DNA from: CAYJAZ01 sp964370095
GTDB lineage: Bacteria; Desulfobacterota; Desulfovibrionia; Desulfovibrionales; Desulfovibrionaceae
Direction of reading: 5' to 3'
Assembly: GCA_964370095.1 (NCBI GenBank)
Contig: CAYJHJ010000003.1
Location: forward strand, 1-59,262
DNA: 59,262 nt
Shown here piece after piece: positions 34,495-41,525 of the stretch; within the stretch, counting starts at the first letter, position 1; each line of letters starts with the position of its first letter. The notes beneath the pieces were generated by a model. The model saw only the letters and a list, made by a program, of their open reading frames with translations, searched no databases and had not been told where the DNA came from. The position numbers were made by a program, and so were the translations under genes.

Positions 34495-35694
34495 TTATAT
34501 TTGAGAATTATTTTTTTCAATTTCTCTATTGATATATTGCACAAAGTAAAGTGAAATCATTGCTAAGCCGGCACCCATAATAAAAGGAATTTTATAATCT
34601 ATCAACCATAAAGCACCCCCAACAACAGGCACAACCACAGCTGCAATATGATTTATTGTAAATGAAACTGCCATGCTTGGGGCGATATCTTCTTTATCAC
34701 CCATTTTTTGAAAAAAGGTTTTTTCTGCAATATTGAAATTGAAAACAAATTGATCTAAAATATATAAAGCGGCAACAATTATTCCATTATCAATAAAGGC
34801 ATAGCCAAGAAAAATGCCAATGGCCGGCAAAAATTGAAAAGTAAGCAACTTTTGTTCGCCATATTTGTTAATAAGCCTGCCTATGAGTGGGTTTAATATC
34901 CAGTTTACAGTATTATTTATCAAAAATAGCAAGGTGATCATGGTTACTGAATATCCAAATTTTTCTACCAGTAAAAAAAGTGAGAAGATAGTAAAAATCT
35001 GCCTTCTTCCTCCGGAAAGAAAGGTGAGAAGATAAAAAAGCCAATATTTTTTCTTGAATACCAATGATTTTCTTTGTTGCGGAAGAAGACTTAAATCCGG
35101 TTTTTTCTGTATTGCCCATAAAGCACCAATAATTGCAACAAGCCCGGTGCAAAGATACATTTCAATATAGCTGAAAAATCCGGCAAAAGCCAAGATAAGC
35201 AAAGCTACAATAATGTTACCAAGTGCTGAAATACTGCGTAATCTGCCAAAAACTAAAGGCGAAACATTGGTTGAAAAGGCTTGTAAGGTGATGGATTGAT
35301 TTATAGTTTCAAAATAGTGAAAACCAATTGACATAATGAGAGTTGAAAATAGCATTCCGCTAAAAGAAGGCATAAAACCAGTGATAGCAACACCAATGCC
35401 TAATATAAAAACGGAAAAAATAGCAAGCGATTCTTCTTTGAAAAACCTCAGCCAAAATATAACGCTTACAGCTAATAGCCCCGGCAACTCCCTCAAGGAT
35501 TGAATTATACCGTTTTCAGCTGCATTCAAGTTTAAAACTTCAACAATGAAGTTTGTATATAAAGTTGCCCATGCTTGAAAAGCAACAATTTGAGCGAAAG
35601 TTAAAATAAAAAGAAAAAGAAATGTTTTTCTTTCGTTTTCATTCTGAATTTCATTTGGACGAACATATTCAAGTAAGATATTTTTATTTTGCAT
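34495..35694 (-). CDS. MFS transporter in the iron-linked locus
   Basis: This 399-residue protein has 12 predicted membrane helices and the general layout of the major facilitator superfamily, including basic loops such as SGGRRQIF between helices 6 and 8. No substrate-specific signature is visible to me. Its promoter region carries an iron box, and a TTGTAA-N16-TATAGT promoter overlaps that box on the minus strand, so it is probably expressed when iron is scarce. It could move a siderophore, Fe(II), citrate or another metal chelate. Its genomic position beside ferrosome-like genes supports a metal role. Confidence 0.78.
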   Translation of the reverse strand: MQNKNILLEYVRPNEIQNENERKTFLFLFILTFAQIVAFQAWATLYTNFIVEVLNLNAAENGIIQSLRELPGLLAVSVIFWLRFFKEESLAIFSVFILGIGVAITGFMPSFSGMLFSTLIMSIGFHYFETINQSITLQAFSTNVSPLVFGRLRSISALGNIIVALLILAFAGFFSYIEMYLCTGLVAIIGALWAIQKKPDLSLLPQQRKSLVFKKKYWLFYLLTFLSGGRRQIFTIFSLFLLVEKFGYSVTMITLLFLINNTVNWILNPLIGRLINKYGEQKLLTFQFLPAIGIFLGYAFIDNGIIVAALYILDQFVFNFNIAEKTFFQKMGDKEDIAPSMAVSFTINHIAAVVVPVVGGALWLIDYKIPFIMGAGLAMISLYFVQYINREIEKNNSQI

Positions 35695-35780
35695 ATAAAC
35701 CTCAATAAAATCACATAATATTGTTTGCTCTTATTCCCTTTTTTTGTCAAGTAATGAAAAATAAGCAACAATCTAAAGTG

Positions 35781-35796
35781 GTTAGACTATACTAAC
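35781..35796. promoter_or_regulatory. GTTAG-N6-CTAAC operator (iron box 5) between divergent genes
   Basis: GTTAG-ACTATA-CTAAC is a perfect match. It covers the -10 of the leftward MFS promoter and lies 25 bases upstream of the -35 of the rightward promoter, so one bound dimer could control both genes. Confidence 0.7.
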
Positions 35797-35820
35797 TTCA
35801 AAAAAAATTACAAAAGTCTA

Positions 35821-35849
35821 TTGACATAAAAGTTATCAAAGTTTATATT
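35821..35849 (+). promoter_or_regulatory. Sigma-70-type promoter for the 78-residue gene
   Basis: TTGACA, a 17-base spacer and TATATT, about 20 bases before an AAGGAGA ribosome site. Confidence 0.65.
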
Positions 35850-35869
35850 TAAAGAAAAGGAGATACCTT

Positions 35870-36106
35870 ATGGGATACTATAAAGCAATAAGTGTAGCAG
35901 CACTTGGAATCGCATCATTGGCACTTTATAAAACAGGTGCACTCAATCCGGCAATTAAAACAGCTGTAAAAACAGGCAATAAAGTTTCTAATTGTGCTGA
36001 GGAAATTGTAAAAAAAGCAAAAAGCAAATTCAATAGCATTAAAAGCGAAATTGAGAATGAAAAAGATGAACCTATTACAGGTGAAATTGTTAATGAAAAT
36101 TCATAA
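35870..36106 (+). CDS. Small hydrophobic protein of the ferrosome-like locus
   Basis: This 78-residue protein has one N-terminal glycine/alanine-rich hydrophobic segment (residues 5-28, AISVAALGIASLALYKTGA), then basic repeats of A-x-K-T and a Lys/Glu-rich tail. The layout resembles the short DUF1490/DUF6110-type proteins that accompany P1B ATPases in actinobacteria and clostridia, including ferrosome clusters; that resemblance is from memory. It has its own strong promoter and terminator, and a divergent iron box. A structural or membrane-curving role on an iron compartment is a reasonable guess. Confidence 0.65.
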   Translation: MGYYKAISVAALGIASLALYKTGALNPAIKTAVKTGNKVSNCAEEIVKKAKSKFNSIKSEIENEKDEPITGEIVNENS

Positions 36107-36160
36107 TAGATCTGTAAAAGTAAGAAATATTATAGCTCTTTATTATTGAATAGTTTTCAA

Positions 36161-36210
36161 TTAAAATAATAAGAGGAACAAAGAAATATTTGTTCCTCTT
36201 ATTATTTTAA
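36161..36210. terminator. Bidirectional terminator
   Basis: A perfect 22-bp stem (left arm 36161-36182, right arm 36189-36210, loop GAAATA) lies between the 78-residue gene (plus) and the end of the large minus-strand operon. Confidence 0.88.
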
Positions 36211-36311
36211 GCCCTCTGCATAATTAATTTCATCTGTAAAATTTTCAGATTTAATGCCATAGCAGGTTTTAGAAGAATTTTTTGTGTAGAGGTCTCATTT
36301 TATGTTTTTTA

Positions 36312-37037
36312 TTAGGCTTCTTTTGCACTCACTTTTATTGTGTCTGCTTGATTTTTTTTCAAAAGCACACGCAAGCCTTCATTGGTAACCATCATAAATT
36401 TTTCATTCTTGCTCATGCTATAGATAGGAGCATTTTCAACTGAAAGAAGGGTAAGCACATCACTTTCTTGTATATTAAGTGAATCCATAATTTTTTTTGA
36501 ACTTTTTCCGCCCAATATTTTTTCAACAGTAAAAGGAACTTTTGCACTTGCATTTGTGAATTGACATTCTTTTTTATTTTTTGTCTTACCGATAATCTTT
36601 GCAGCCATTCCTTCAGAAAGTTTGATTTGCTTTTTTCCTTTCACTTCAACCACATAGAACATAGGTGGCAAACAACGCACCATTTCAAATTCATCACCGT
36701 TATTTAATCCTAGTGCCTGAAATGCAGCAGCAAGCTCTTCCCCGCCTTCAAGGGCTTCGATGTGTGCTTTTTCTTTTGGCTTCATTTCGATTATAGGAAT
36801 TTTTCGATCATCTTCTAAGTGTGCAAGAATTTTTCCGCCCATGCCACCAGCAAGCACTCTTTCGCCATGAGCTGTTTTTATACGAACTGTGTGCATATCA
36901 GATTCTGCATCCATTTTATACACAATGCTATTTTTGTGAACGTTCATACGAAAAAGTTCACTTTCTAATTTTTTATCTTCGATTTCGTCAACATGGAGTA
37001 ATATTCCGGAAGGTGCATTGCTAAAAGTTGTAAACAT
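36312..37037 (-). CDS. Protein of three tandem FeoA-like (SH3-type) domains
   Basis: This 241-residue cytoplasmic protein can be divided into three FeoA-like beta-barrels. The first is at about 5-80 (ESELFRMNVHKNSIVYKM then RVLAGGMGGKILAH), the second at about 90-155 (AAAFQALGLNNGDEFEMV then KLSEGMAAKIIGK), and the third at about 163-232 (DSLNIQESDVLTLL then VTNEGLRVLLKK). FeoA domains support FeoB or fold back on DtxR regulators, and bind metals or partners. I prefer ATG 37037, which has a CGGAGAAG site, over ATG 37064. It is last in the iron operon and could act as an iron adaptor or regulator. Confidence 0.8.
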   Translation of the reverse strand: MFTTFSNAPSGILLHVDEIEDKKLESELFRMNVHKNSIVYKMDAESDMHTVRIKTAHGERVLAGGMGGKILAHLEDDRKIPIIEMKPKEKAHIEALEGGEELAAAFQALGLNNGDEFEMVRCLPPMFYVVEVKGKKQIKLSEGMAAKIIGKTKNKKECQFTNASAKVPFTVEKILGGKSSKKIMDSLNIQESDVLTLLSVENAPIYSMSKNEKFMMVTNEGLRVLLKKNQADTIKVSAKEA

Positions 37038-37094
37038 AATCTTCTCCGACTTATAATCATACATATATGGTTAAACTTTACCAAGTTCTAAATC

Positions 37095-39227
37095 TTATTT
37101 TTTACCCGCTGCTTTTGCTGCATAGGCTAAAATTCCCACAGTTCCTGCATTGTGTAAAAAAGCTGATAGGGCAGGGTTAACTTTCCCCATTGAAGCAAAT
37201 AGAAGAATGAGCGAATTGATGCTTATAGTGGAATAGAAAGAATTTTTTAATGTTTTTTGGGCCTGCATGGCAATATTTCTTGCCAAAACCAAAAGCCCTA
37301 AATCTTCCTCTAAAAGCACCATTTGAGCCGATTCTCTTGCTAAGTCAGCCCCTTTTGGCATACAAATTCCAACGTCTGCCGATAAAAGGGCAGGTGCATC
37401 GTTCACTCCATCGCCTGCAAAAGCAAGTTTTTTGCCTTCTGCCTGCATTTTATAGAGTAAATTTGCTTTATCTTCAGGCTTTAATTCCCAGTGCACTTCA
37501 TCAATATACTCTAATTCCGAAGCAATAGCAATGGCTGTATCTTTATGGTCGCCCGTGAGCATAACAATATTTTTAATGCCTGAATTTTTAAGCTCTTTTA
37601 AAGTTTTATGAGCTTCATGACGAATTTCATCTCTCAGCGAAATAATGCCAATAAGCTCATCTTCTTTTGCAATATAAAGAATTGATTTTCCAAGTGATCT
37701 TAAATCTGCTTCAAAGGCATTTGCCTCAGAACAGTCAATATTTTCATCATCTTCTAAGAAATGCCTGCTGCCCACTCGAATCTGCTTATTATCAACAAAA
37801 GCTGAAACTCCATGAGCCACAATAAAGTCAACTTGACTAACTTCAGGGAAAGTTAAGTTTCTTTTCTTTGCTTCCTCAACAACAGCTCTTGCAAGGGGGT
37901 GCCCGTAATGCTCTTCTGCACTTGCAGTAAGTGCAAGTAACTTTTCTTGACTGAGTTTTGCAAATTTTGATTTTTTTGATTTAAGTGGAATAATATCAAC
38001 TATTTCTAGGTTTCCTTTTGTGAGGGTGCCTGTTTTATCAAAAACAATGGTATCAATTTTTGAAAGAGAATCTAAAGCTTGCCCACCTTTTAGAAGAACA
38101 CCGCTTTGCCCTGCACTATACATGGCTGACTTTACCGCTATAGGAGCTGCAAGCTTGATAGCGCACGAATAGTCAACAGTAAGAACTGAAGCTGCTCTTC
38201 CTATATCTTTTGTTAAAGCAAAAAGTAAAAGGCCCAAGCCAAAAGTTACGGGAACTAATTTATCAGCAAGATCAGAGCTTTCTTTCTGTGATTCTGATGG
38301 GTTACGCAAAGAATGTTCTAAAAATCGAGTAATTCTTGCCATGCTGGTTTCTTGCCCAACATGTTTTGCAACAATGCGTAAACGCCCGTCTTCCAAAACG
38401 GAACCTGATAAAACTTCATCGCCTGCTTGCACGTGAACAGGCAATGATTCACCTGTGATTGAACTTTTGTTAACAGCTGCCTCTCCGTCTAATATAACAC
38501 CATCAACAGGGATTAATTCACCTGTTCCGCAGATAACAATATCATCTGCTTTTAATTCTGAAAACGGGATGGAAACTTCTTTTGTATCACGCTCAACCCA
38601 AACATTTTCAACTTGTGGTTTAAGGAGTTTTTTCAATAAATCATCGGACATTTCTTCTGTCCACTGCTCAAGCCAAGAGGCAATGCCTAAGAGTGCTACG
38701 ATAGTATTAGATGTTGTGTAATCCTTTCTTAAAAGAGAAAAAAGCACTGCAGAAGCATCTAAAACTTCGACTTTAATTCCTTTGGTGAAAAGGGTTTCAA
38801 CACCTTCTAAAATAGTGGGTAGGCCTAATGTCCAGCTTAGAGGGCTTTTGATTTTATTTGGCTGAAAAGGGCTTGAAGCTGCAACAAGTGCTTGTCCTAT
38901 AACCGTAGGCACTGAAATGTCTTTTTCTTTTTTATTTACAATATGATAGGCTTCTTTGGGAATATTTTCCAAAAGATTGAAAATTTGCTCTCGATGTTCT
39001 TTTGTGCCGTCATATTCAATAATAATGTTGGCATTTAAAGTATTTATTCTCACACTTTCAATTCCTGAAAGTCCTGCAAGAATGGCTTCAAGATAGGAAA
39101 TGTCTAAGTCAGGTGAATACAGGGCCTTGCATTGTAGACGGATTCTTTTGGGAAGTTCGTGCAAGATTGTATAGCCTTTTGAAGCTATCTTCTTGTTATT
39201 CTTTTGCTTTTTCTTTGTTTTGAGCAT
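37095..39227 (-). CDS. fezB: P1B-6-type ATPase, FezB-like iron pump
   Basis: This 710-residue metal P-type ATPase has an HMA-like N-terminal domain with HELPKRIRLQ (residues 23-32) in place of the usual CxxC metal site. TGES (258-261), the phosphorylated Asp397 in DKTGTLT, a HP motif in EEHYGHPLARAV and GDGVNDAPAL are all intact, so it should be an active pump. The membrane metal motif is Ser-Cys-Ala (354-356) instead of CPC, the signature I associate with P1B-6 ATPases. Members called FezB load iron into ferrosomes, membrane-bound iron-storage granules. The iron box promoter, the FeoA protein and the small membrane proteins around it agree. Identification rests on motifs and context. Confidence 0.75.
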   Translation of the reverse strand: MLKTKKKQKNNKKIASKGYTILHELPKRIRLQCKALYSPDLDISYLEAILAGLSGIESVRINTLNANIIIEYDGTKEHREQIFNLLENIPKEAYHIVNKKEKDISVPTVIGQALVAASSPFQPNKIKSPLSWTLGLPTILEGVETLFTKGIKVEVLDASAVLFSLLRKDYTTSNTIVALLGIASWLEQWTEEMSDDLLKKLLKPQVENVWVERDTKEVSIPFSELKADDIVICGTGELIPVDGVILDGEAAVNKSSITGESLPVHVQAGDEVLSGSVLEDGRLRIVAKHVGQETSMARITRFLEHSLRNPSESQKESSDLADKLVPVTFGLGLLLFALTKDIGRAASVLTVDYSCAIKLAAPIAVKSAMYSAGQSGVLLKGGQALDSLSKIDTIVFDKTGTLTKGNLEIVDIIPLKSKKSKFAKLSQEKLLALTASAEEHYGHPLARAVVEEAKKRNLTFPEVSQVDFIVAHGVSAFVDNKQIRVGSRHFLEDDENIDCSEANAFEADLRSLGKSILYIAKEDELIGIISLRDEIRHEAHKTLKELKNSGIKNIVMLTGDHKDTAIAIASELEYIDEVHWELKPEDKANLLYKMQAEGKKLAFAGDGVNDAPALLSADVGICMPKGADLARESAQMVLLEEDLGLLVLARNIAMQAQKTLKNSFYSTISINSLILLFASMGKVNPALSAFLHNAGTVGILAYAAKAAGKK

Positions 39228-39272
39228 GGAATTTTCCGCTTATTTAAATTTCTAAATTTTTTTATTCACTTT

Positions 39273-39551
39273 TTAAGCACAATCTTTTTTCTTATTTTTT
39301 TTATAAAGACCGGCATGCCAAACACAAAGGCCTGCCAATAAAAGACCTGAAGCTACGTGTACTTTTCTTGCATATTTTGAATCCACAAAGCCTGAAACAG
39401 TAGTTAATGCCAAACTTGAAGCCATGCCGATTTTTACCAATTTTTTTTGTTTTTTCTTTGAAATTTTAGGTAATAGGCTGGTCTTCTTTTTTAAATTACA
39501 TTTTTTCTCTGTGCTTTGTGTAAATTCAGCATCAATGATCGTTGTTTCCAT
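39273..39551 (-). CDS. Small two-helix membrane protein with paired histidines
   Basis: This 92-residue protein has a basic N-terminal half and two membrane helices (about 39-56 and 64-83). The second helix reads VHVASGLLLAGLCVWHAGLY, with His65 and His79 14 residues apart, a spacing and G-x-L context seen in heme-b binding DUF4405/cytochrome-b-type helices. It lies 45 bases before fezB in the operon. It might carry electrons to reduce or oxidise iron at the compartment membrane, or simply be structural. Heme binding is a guess from two histidines. Confidence 0.6.
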   Translation of the reverse strand: METTIIDAEFTQSTEKKCNLKKKTSLLPKISKKKQKKLVKIGMASSLALTTVSGFVDSKYARKVHVASGLLLAGLCVWHAGLYKKNKKKDCA

Positions 39552-39650
39552 ACTATATTCCTATAAATGAAATTATATTTTCACTTGCAAGAAGCGCTGT
39601 TCTTGCTTCGTTTATTAAAGATTTGTTCGCTTAGCTTACATTTCAACTAA

Positions 39651-40073
39651 CTAATCTTCTTGAGCTAATTCTGCCTTGGCATCGTTCACTTGTTCTTTCA
39701 TTTCTTCTATGCTTTCTTGCATGCCACTCCAAACTTTAATGGCTGTGCCTACAACTGTTTTTTGAACTTTTGGGTTGGTTGCCACTAGGGCAATGCCGGC
39801 ACCTACCAACAGCCCTTTTAATAAAGAAGGCTGCATGCCCAATATTGTTTTTGTTTGCACCGTGTTTGCTCCATTTTGTGGAATATTTCCTTGAAATTCC
39901 GATATGAAGCCATTTCCAATGTTTGCACTTGTTTCTTGCATACTATTGAAGTTCAAAGAAGAAATAGCATCTTGGGCTGCTTGTTCATTTTTTTTATAGA
40001 AGTTATAGGCATCTATAGGAGTGTTGCCTATATACTGACCTGCTGTATTTTGATAATTATTATTTTTAGCCAT
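39651..40073 (-). CDS. Ferrosome-locus protein with KGLLVGAG membrane segment (140 aa)
   Basis: Residues 1-75 are polar, rich in Asn and Gln, and probably disordered. Residues 84-103 form a hydrophobic segment, SLLKGLLVGAGIALVATNPK, and the end is an amphipathic, acidic helix. The KGL-x(2)-GAG-x-x-LV pattern also occurs in the 204-residue protein of the same operon (144-155), and both begin MAKN, so they are probably related. YtxH/DUF5132-like short proteins of this type are common beside P1B-6 ATPases. A role in coating or shaping an iron compartment is inferred. Confidence 0.62.
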   Translation of the reverse strand: MAKNNNYQNTAGQYIGNTPIDAYNFYKKNEQAAQDAISSLNFNSMQETSANIGNGFISEFQGNIPQNGANTVQTKTILGMQPSLLKGLLVGAGIALVATNPKVQKTVVGTAIKVWSGMQESIEEMKEQVNDAKAELAQED

Positions 40074-40093
40074 TTTTTTCTCGCTTATAAGTT

Positions 40094-40507
40094 TTATTCA
40101 GAAGTTAAAGTTAAACCTTCTTCTTGTGCTTCTGCTTTTTCTTTTATAGCAGAAAGATCGCAAGAATCTGGTAAAAGTAAAGAATCAAGAGCATATTTTG
40201 TGCCGGCAGTTAAAAGAGCTGTGCTTGCAACAGATAAAAGGCCACTTGCACCTAAAATTGCAGTTGCACTCACGCCAACACTTGCCGCTATGCCCATAGT
40301 TCCTGCTTCTCTTGCAATATCTTGAGCTGCCTCTTGTTTTGTTATACAGCCATTTTTCACCTTACGAGCATTTGAAGCTGCTGCAACGGTTGCCCCTGTA
40401 ATAACACCTGCAATCAAGCCACCAAGAGCAGTTGCCGCTAAACTTGGCTTTTGAACAGGTATATTTCCATTCATAAATAAATTTGCATTATAATTATTTG
40501 TATTCAT
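40094..40507 (-). CDS. Glycine/alanine-zipper membrane protein (137 aa)
   Basis: After a short Asn-rich start, residues 20-48 are a small-residue hydrophobic helix (AATALGGLIAGVITGATVAAAS). A basic linker with K-x-G-C-I-T-K follows, then a second long Ala/Gly hydrophobic stretch (75-110, IAASVGVSATAILGASGLLSVAS), and an acidic tail. The small-xxx-small pattern favours tight helix packing or oligomers in a membrane. I recognise no named family with certainty. It is embedded in the ferrosome-like operon, 20 bases from each neighbour. Confidence 0.6.
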   Translation of the reverse strand: MNTNNYNANLFMNGNIPVQKPSLAATALGGLIAGVITGATVAAASNARKVKNGCITKQEAAQDIAREAGTMGIAASVGVSATAILGASGLLSVASTALLTAGTKYALDSLLLPDSCDLSAIKEKAEAQEEGLTLTSE

Positions 40508-40525
40508 AAATTTTCCAAATAAATT

Positions 40526-41140
40526 TTATTTTTTTTCTTTTTTATCAATTTCATCACTGTCTTCGTCAAATTCGCTGTCAAAGCCATCGTCATCAGTGGC
40601 ATTATTTGGCATAAATGAAGCCATTCCTGCACCTAAAAGATTATTGATAATATCTTTTAAAGGTGTGCAATTATAGACTAAAATCGCACCTGCTCCAAGA
40701 GCTAAGCCTTTCCAAAAATCCATAGAAGTGTTTTGCATAAGTGGAAGTAATTTTTCCGGCCCTGCTTGACCTTTTGCTATTTGATCAACAACGGTATAGA
40801 TTTCTTGCATTTTTTCAGGTGTGATTTGATTTTGCACTTTTTTTGTTTCTTGCCCTAAAGAAAGCTTGAGCTGGTTGATTTCTTCTTGCATGGCATTCAT
40901 TTGCATTGTGTGGTTCATTTGCATAGGGTTTCTGAATTGGCCTTGATAAGCTCCAAACTGCCCATAACCTTGCCCATAAGGCGGATAGATGTTGGCGCTA
41001 TTTGTTTGCGTTTGGGAAAAGCCATTTTGCTCAACCGGAACAAAACCATAAGCAGGGTCATAAACATAAAATTGATTTGCCTGTTGATTATTTTGCGTGT
41101 TTTCATAAGTTGGTGCTGTATTTTTTTTGTTTTTTGCCAT
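40526..41140 (-). CDS. Low-complexity Q/N/Y/G-rich protein with one membrane segment and acidic tail (204 aa)
   Basis: Residues 1-80 are prion-like: rich in Gln, Asn, Tyr and Gly with several P-Y-G-Q-G-Y-G-Q turns. Residues 82-125 are a predicted coiled coil (MQEEINQLKLSLGQETKKVQ). Residues 142-157 are a hydrophobic segment sharing KGLALGAG-x-x-LV with the 140-residue protein. The tail 182-200 is Asp/Glu-rich (DDDGFDSEFDEDSDE) and could bind iron. This layout suits a scaffold that self-associates on a membrane surface and collects cations. No established function. Confidence 0.62.
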   Translation of the reverse strand: MAKNKKNTAPTYENTQNNQQANQFYVYDPAYGFVPVEQNGFSQTQTNSANIYPPYGQGYGQFGAYQGQFRNPMQMNHTMQMNAMQEEINQLKLSLGQETKKVQNQITPEKMQEIYTVVDQIAKGQAGPEKLLPLMQNTSMDFWKGLALGAGAILVYNCTPLKDIINNLLGAGMASFMPNNATDDDGFDSEFDEDSDEIDKKEKK

Positions 41141-41181
41141 GATAACTCCTAAAATTTATTATTTTCAATTAGTTAAATAGT

Positions 41182-41496
41182 TTAAGCGCTGAGAATTTCA
41201 TTATATTTGCTTGCTAGTTCCTCAAATCTTTTTTTATCTCTTGTGGTGAGAATTTCATCAAACTCAGATGGAATAATACTGTTTACATCATATTTCAATA
41301 CTATTTTACGTGAAAAAAGATCAAATTTTGAACCTAATATGGCTTTAGGCATTTTTCTGTTTTTCATATTTTTCACTAATTCCATAACTTCATTATCAGC
41401 CAAAACTTTCATAGAAACAGCTAATTGTATTTCGCCATTATTGTGTTTATTTATAGTTAAATATTTTCTTAATGCAATTAAAGCCTGTAAGTCCAT
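41182..41496 (-). CDS. Small soluble protein of the ferrosome-like operon (104 aa)
   Basis: This protein has no signal or membrane segment. It begins with a helical MDLQALIALRKYLTI, includes a two-strand hairpin around SRKIVLKYDVNSIIP, and ends in a helix. The strand pattern V-x-Y-D-x-x-x-I-P recalls the last strand of HMA-like domains found in the neighbouring ATPases (IIIEYDG, IVINYNK), so it might be a stand-alone metal-domain relative. It lies between the second ATPase and the low-complexity protein, 30 and 42 bases away. Confidence 0.55.
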   Translation of the reverse strand: MDLQALIALRKYLTINKHNNGEIQLAVSMKVLADNEVMELVKNMKNRKMPKAILGSKFDLFSRKIVLKYDVNSIIPSEFDEILTTRDKKRFEELASKYNEILSA

Positions 41497-41525
41497 TTTA
41501 GTCCCTTTTTTTATATGTCTTATAG

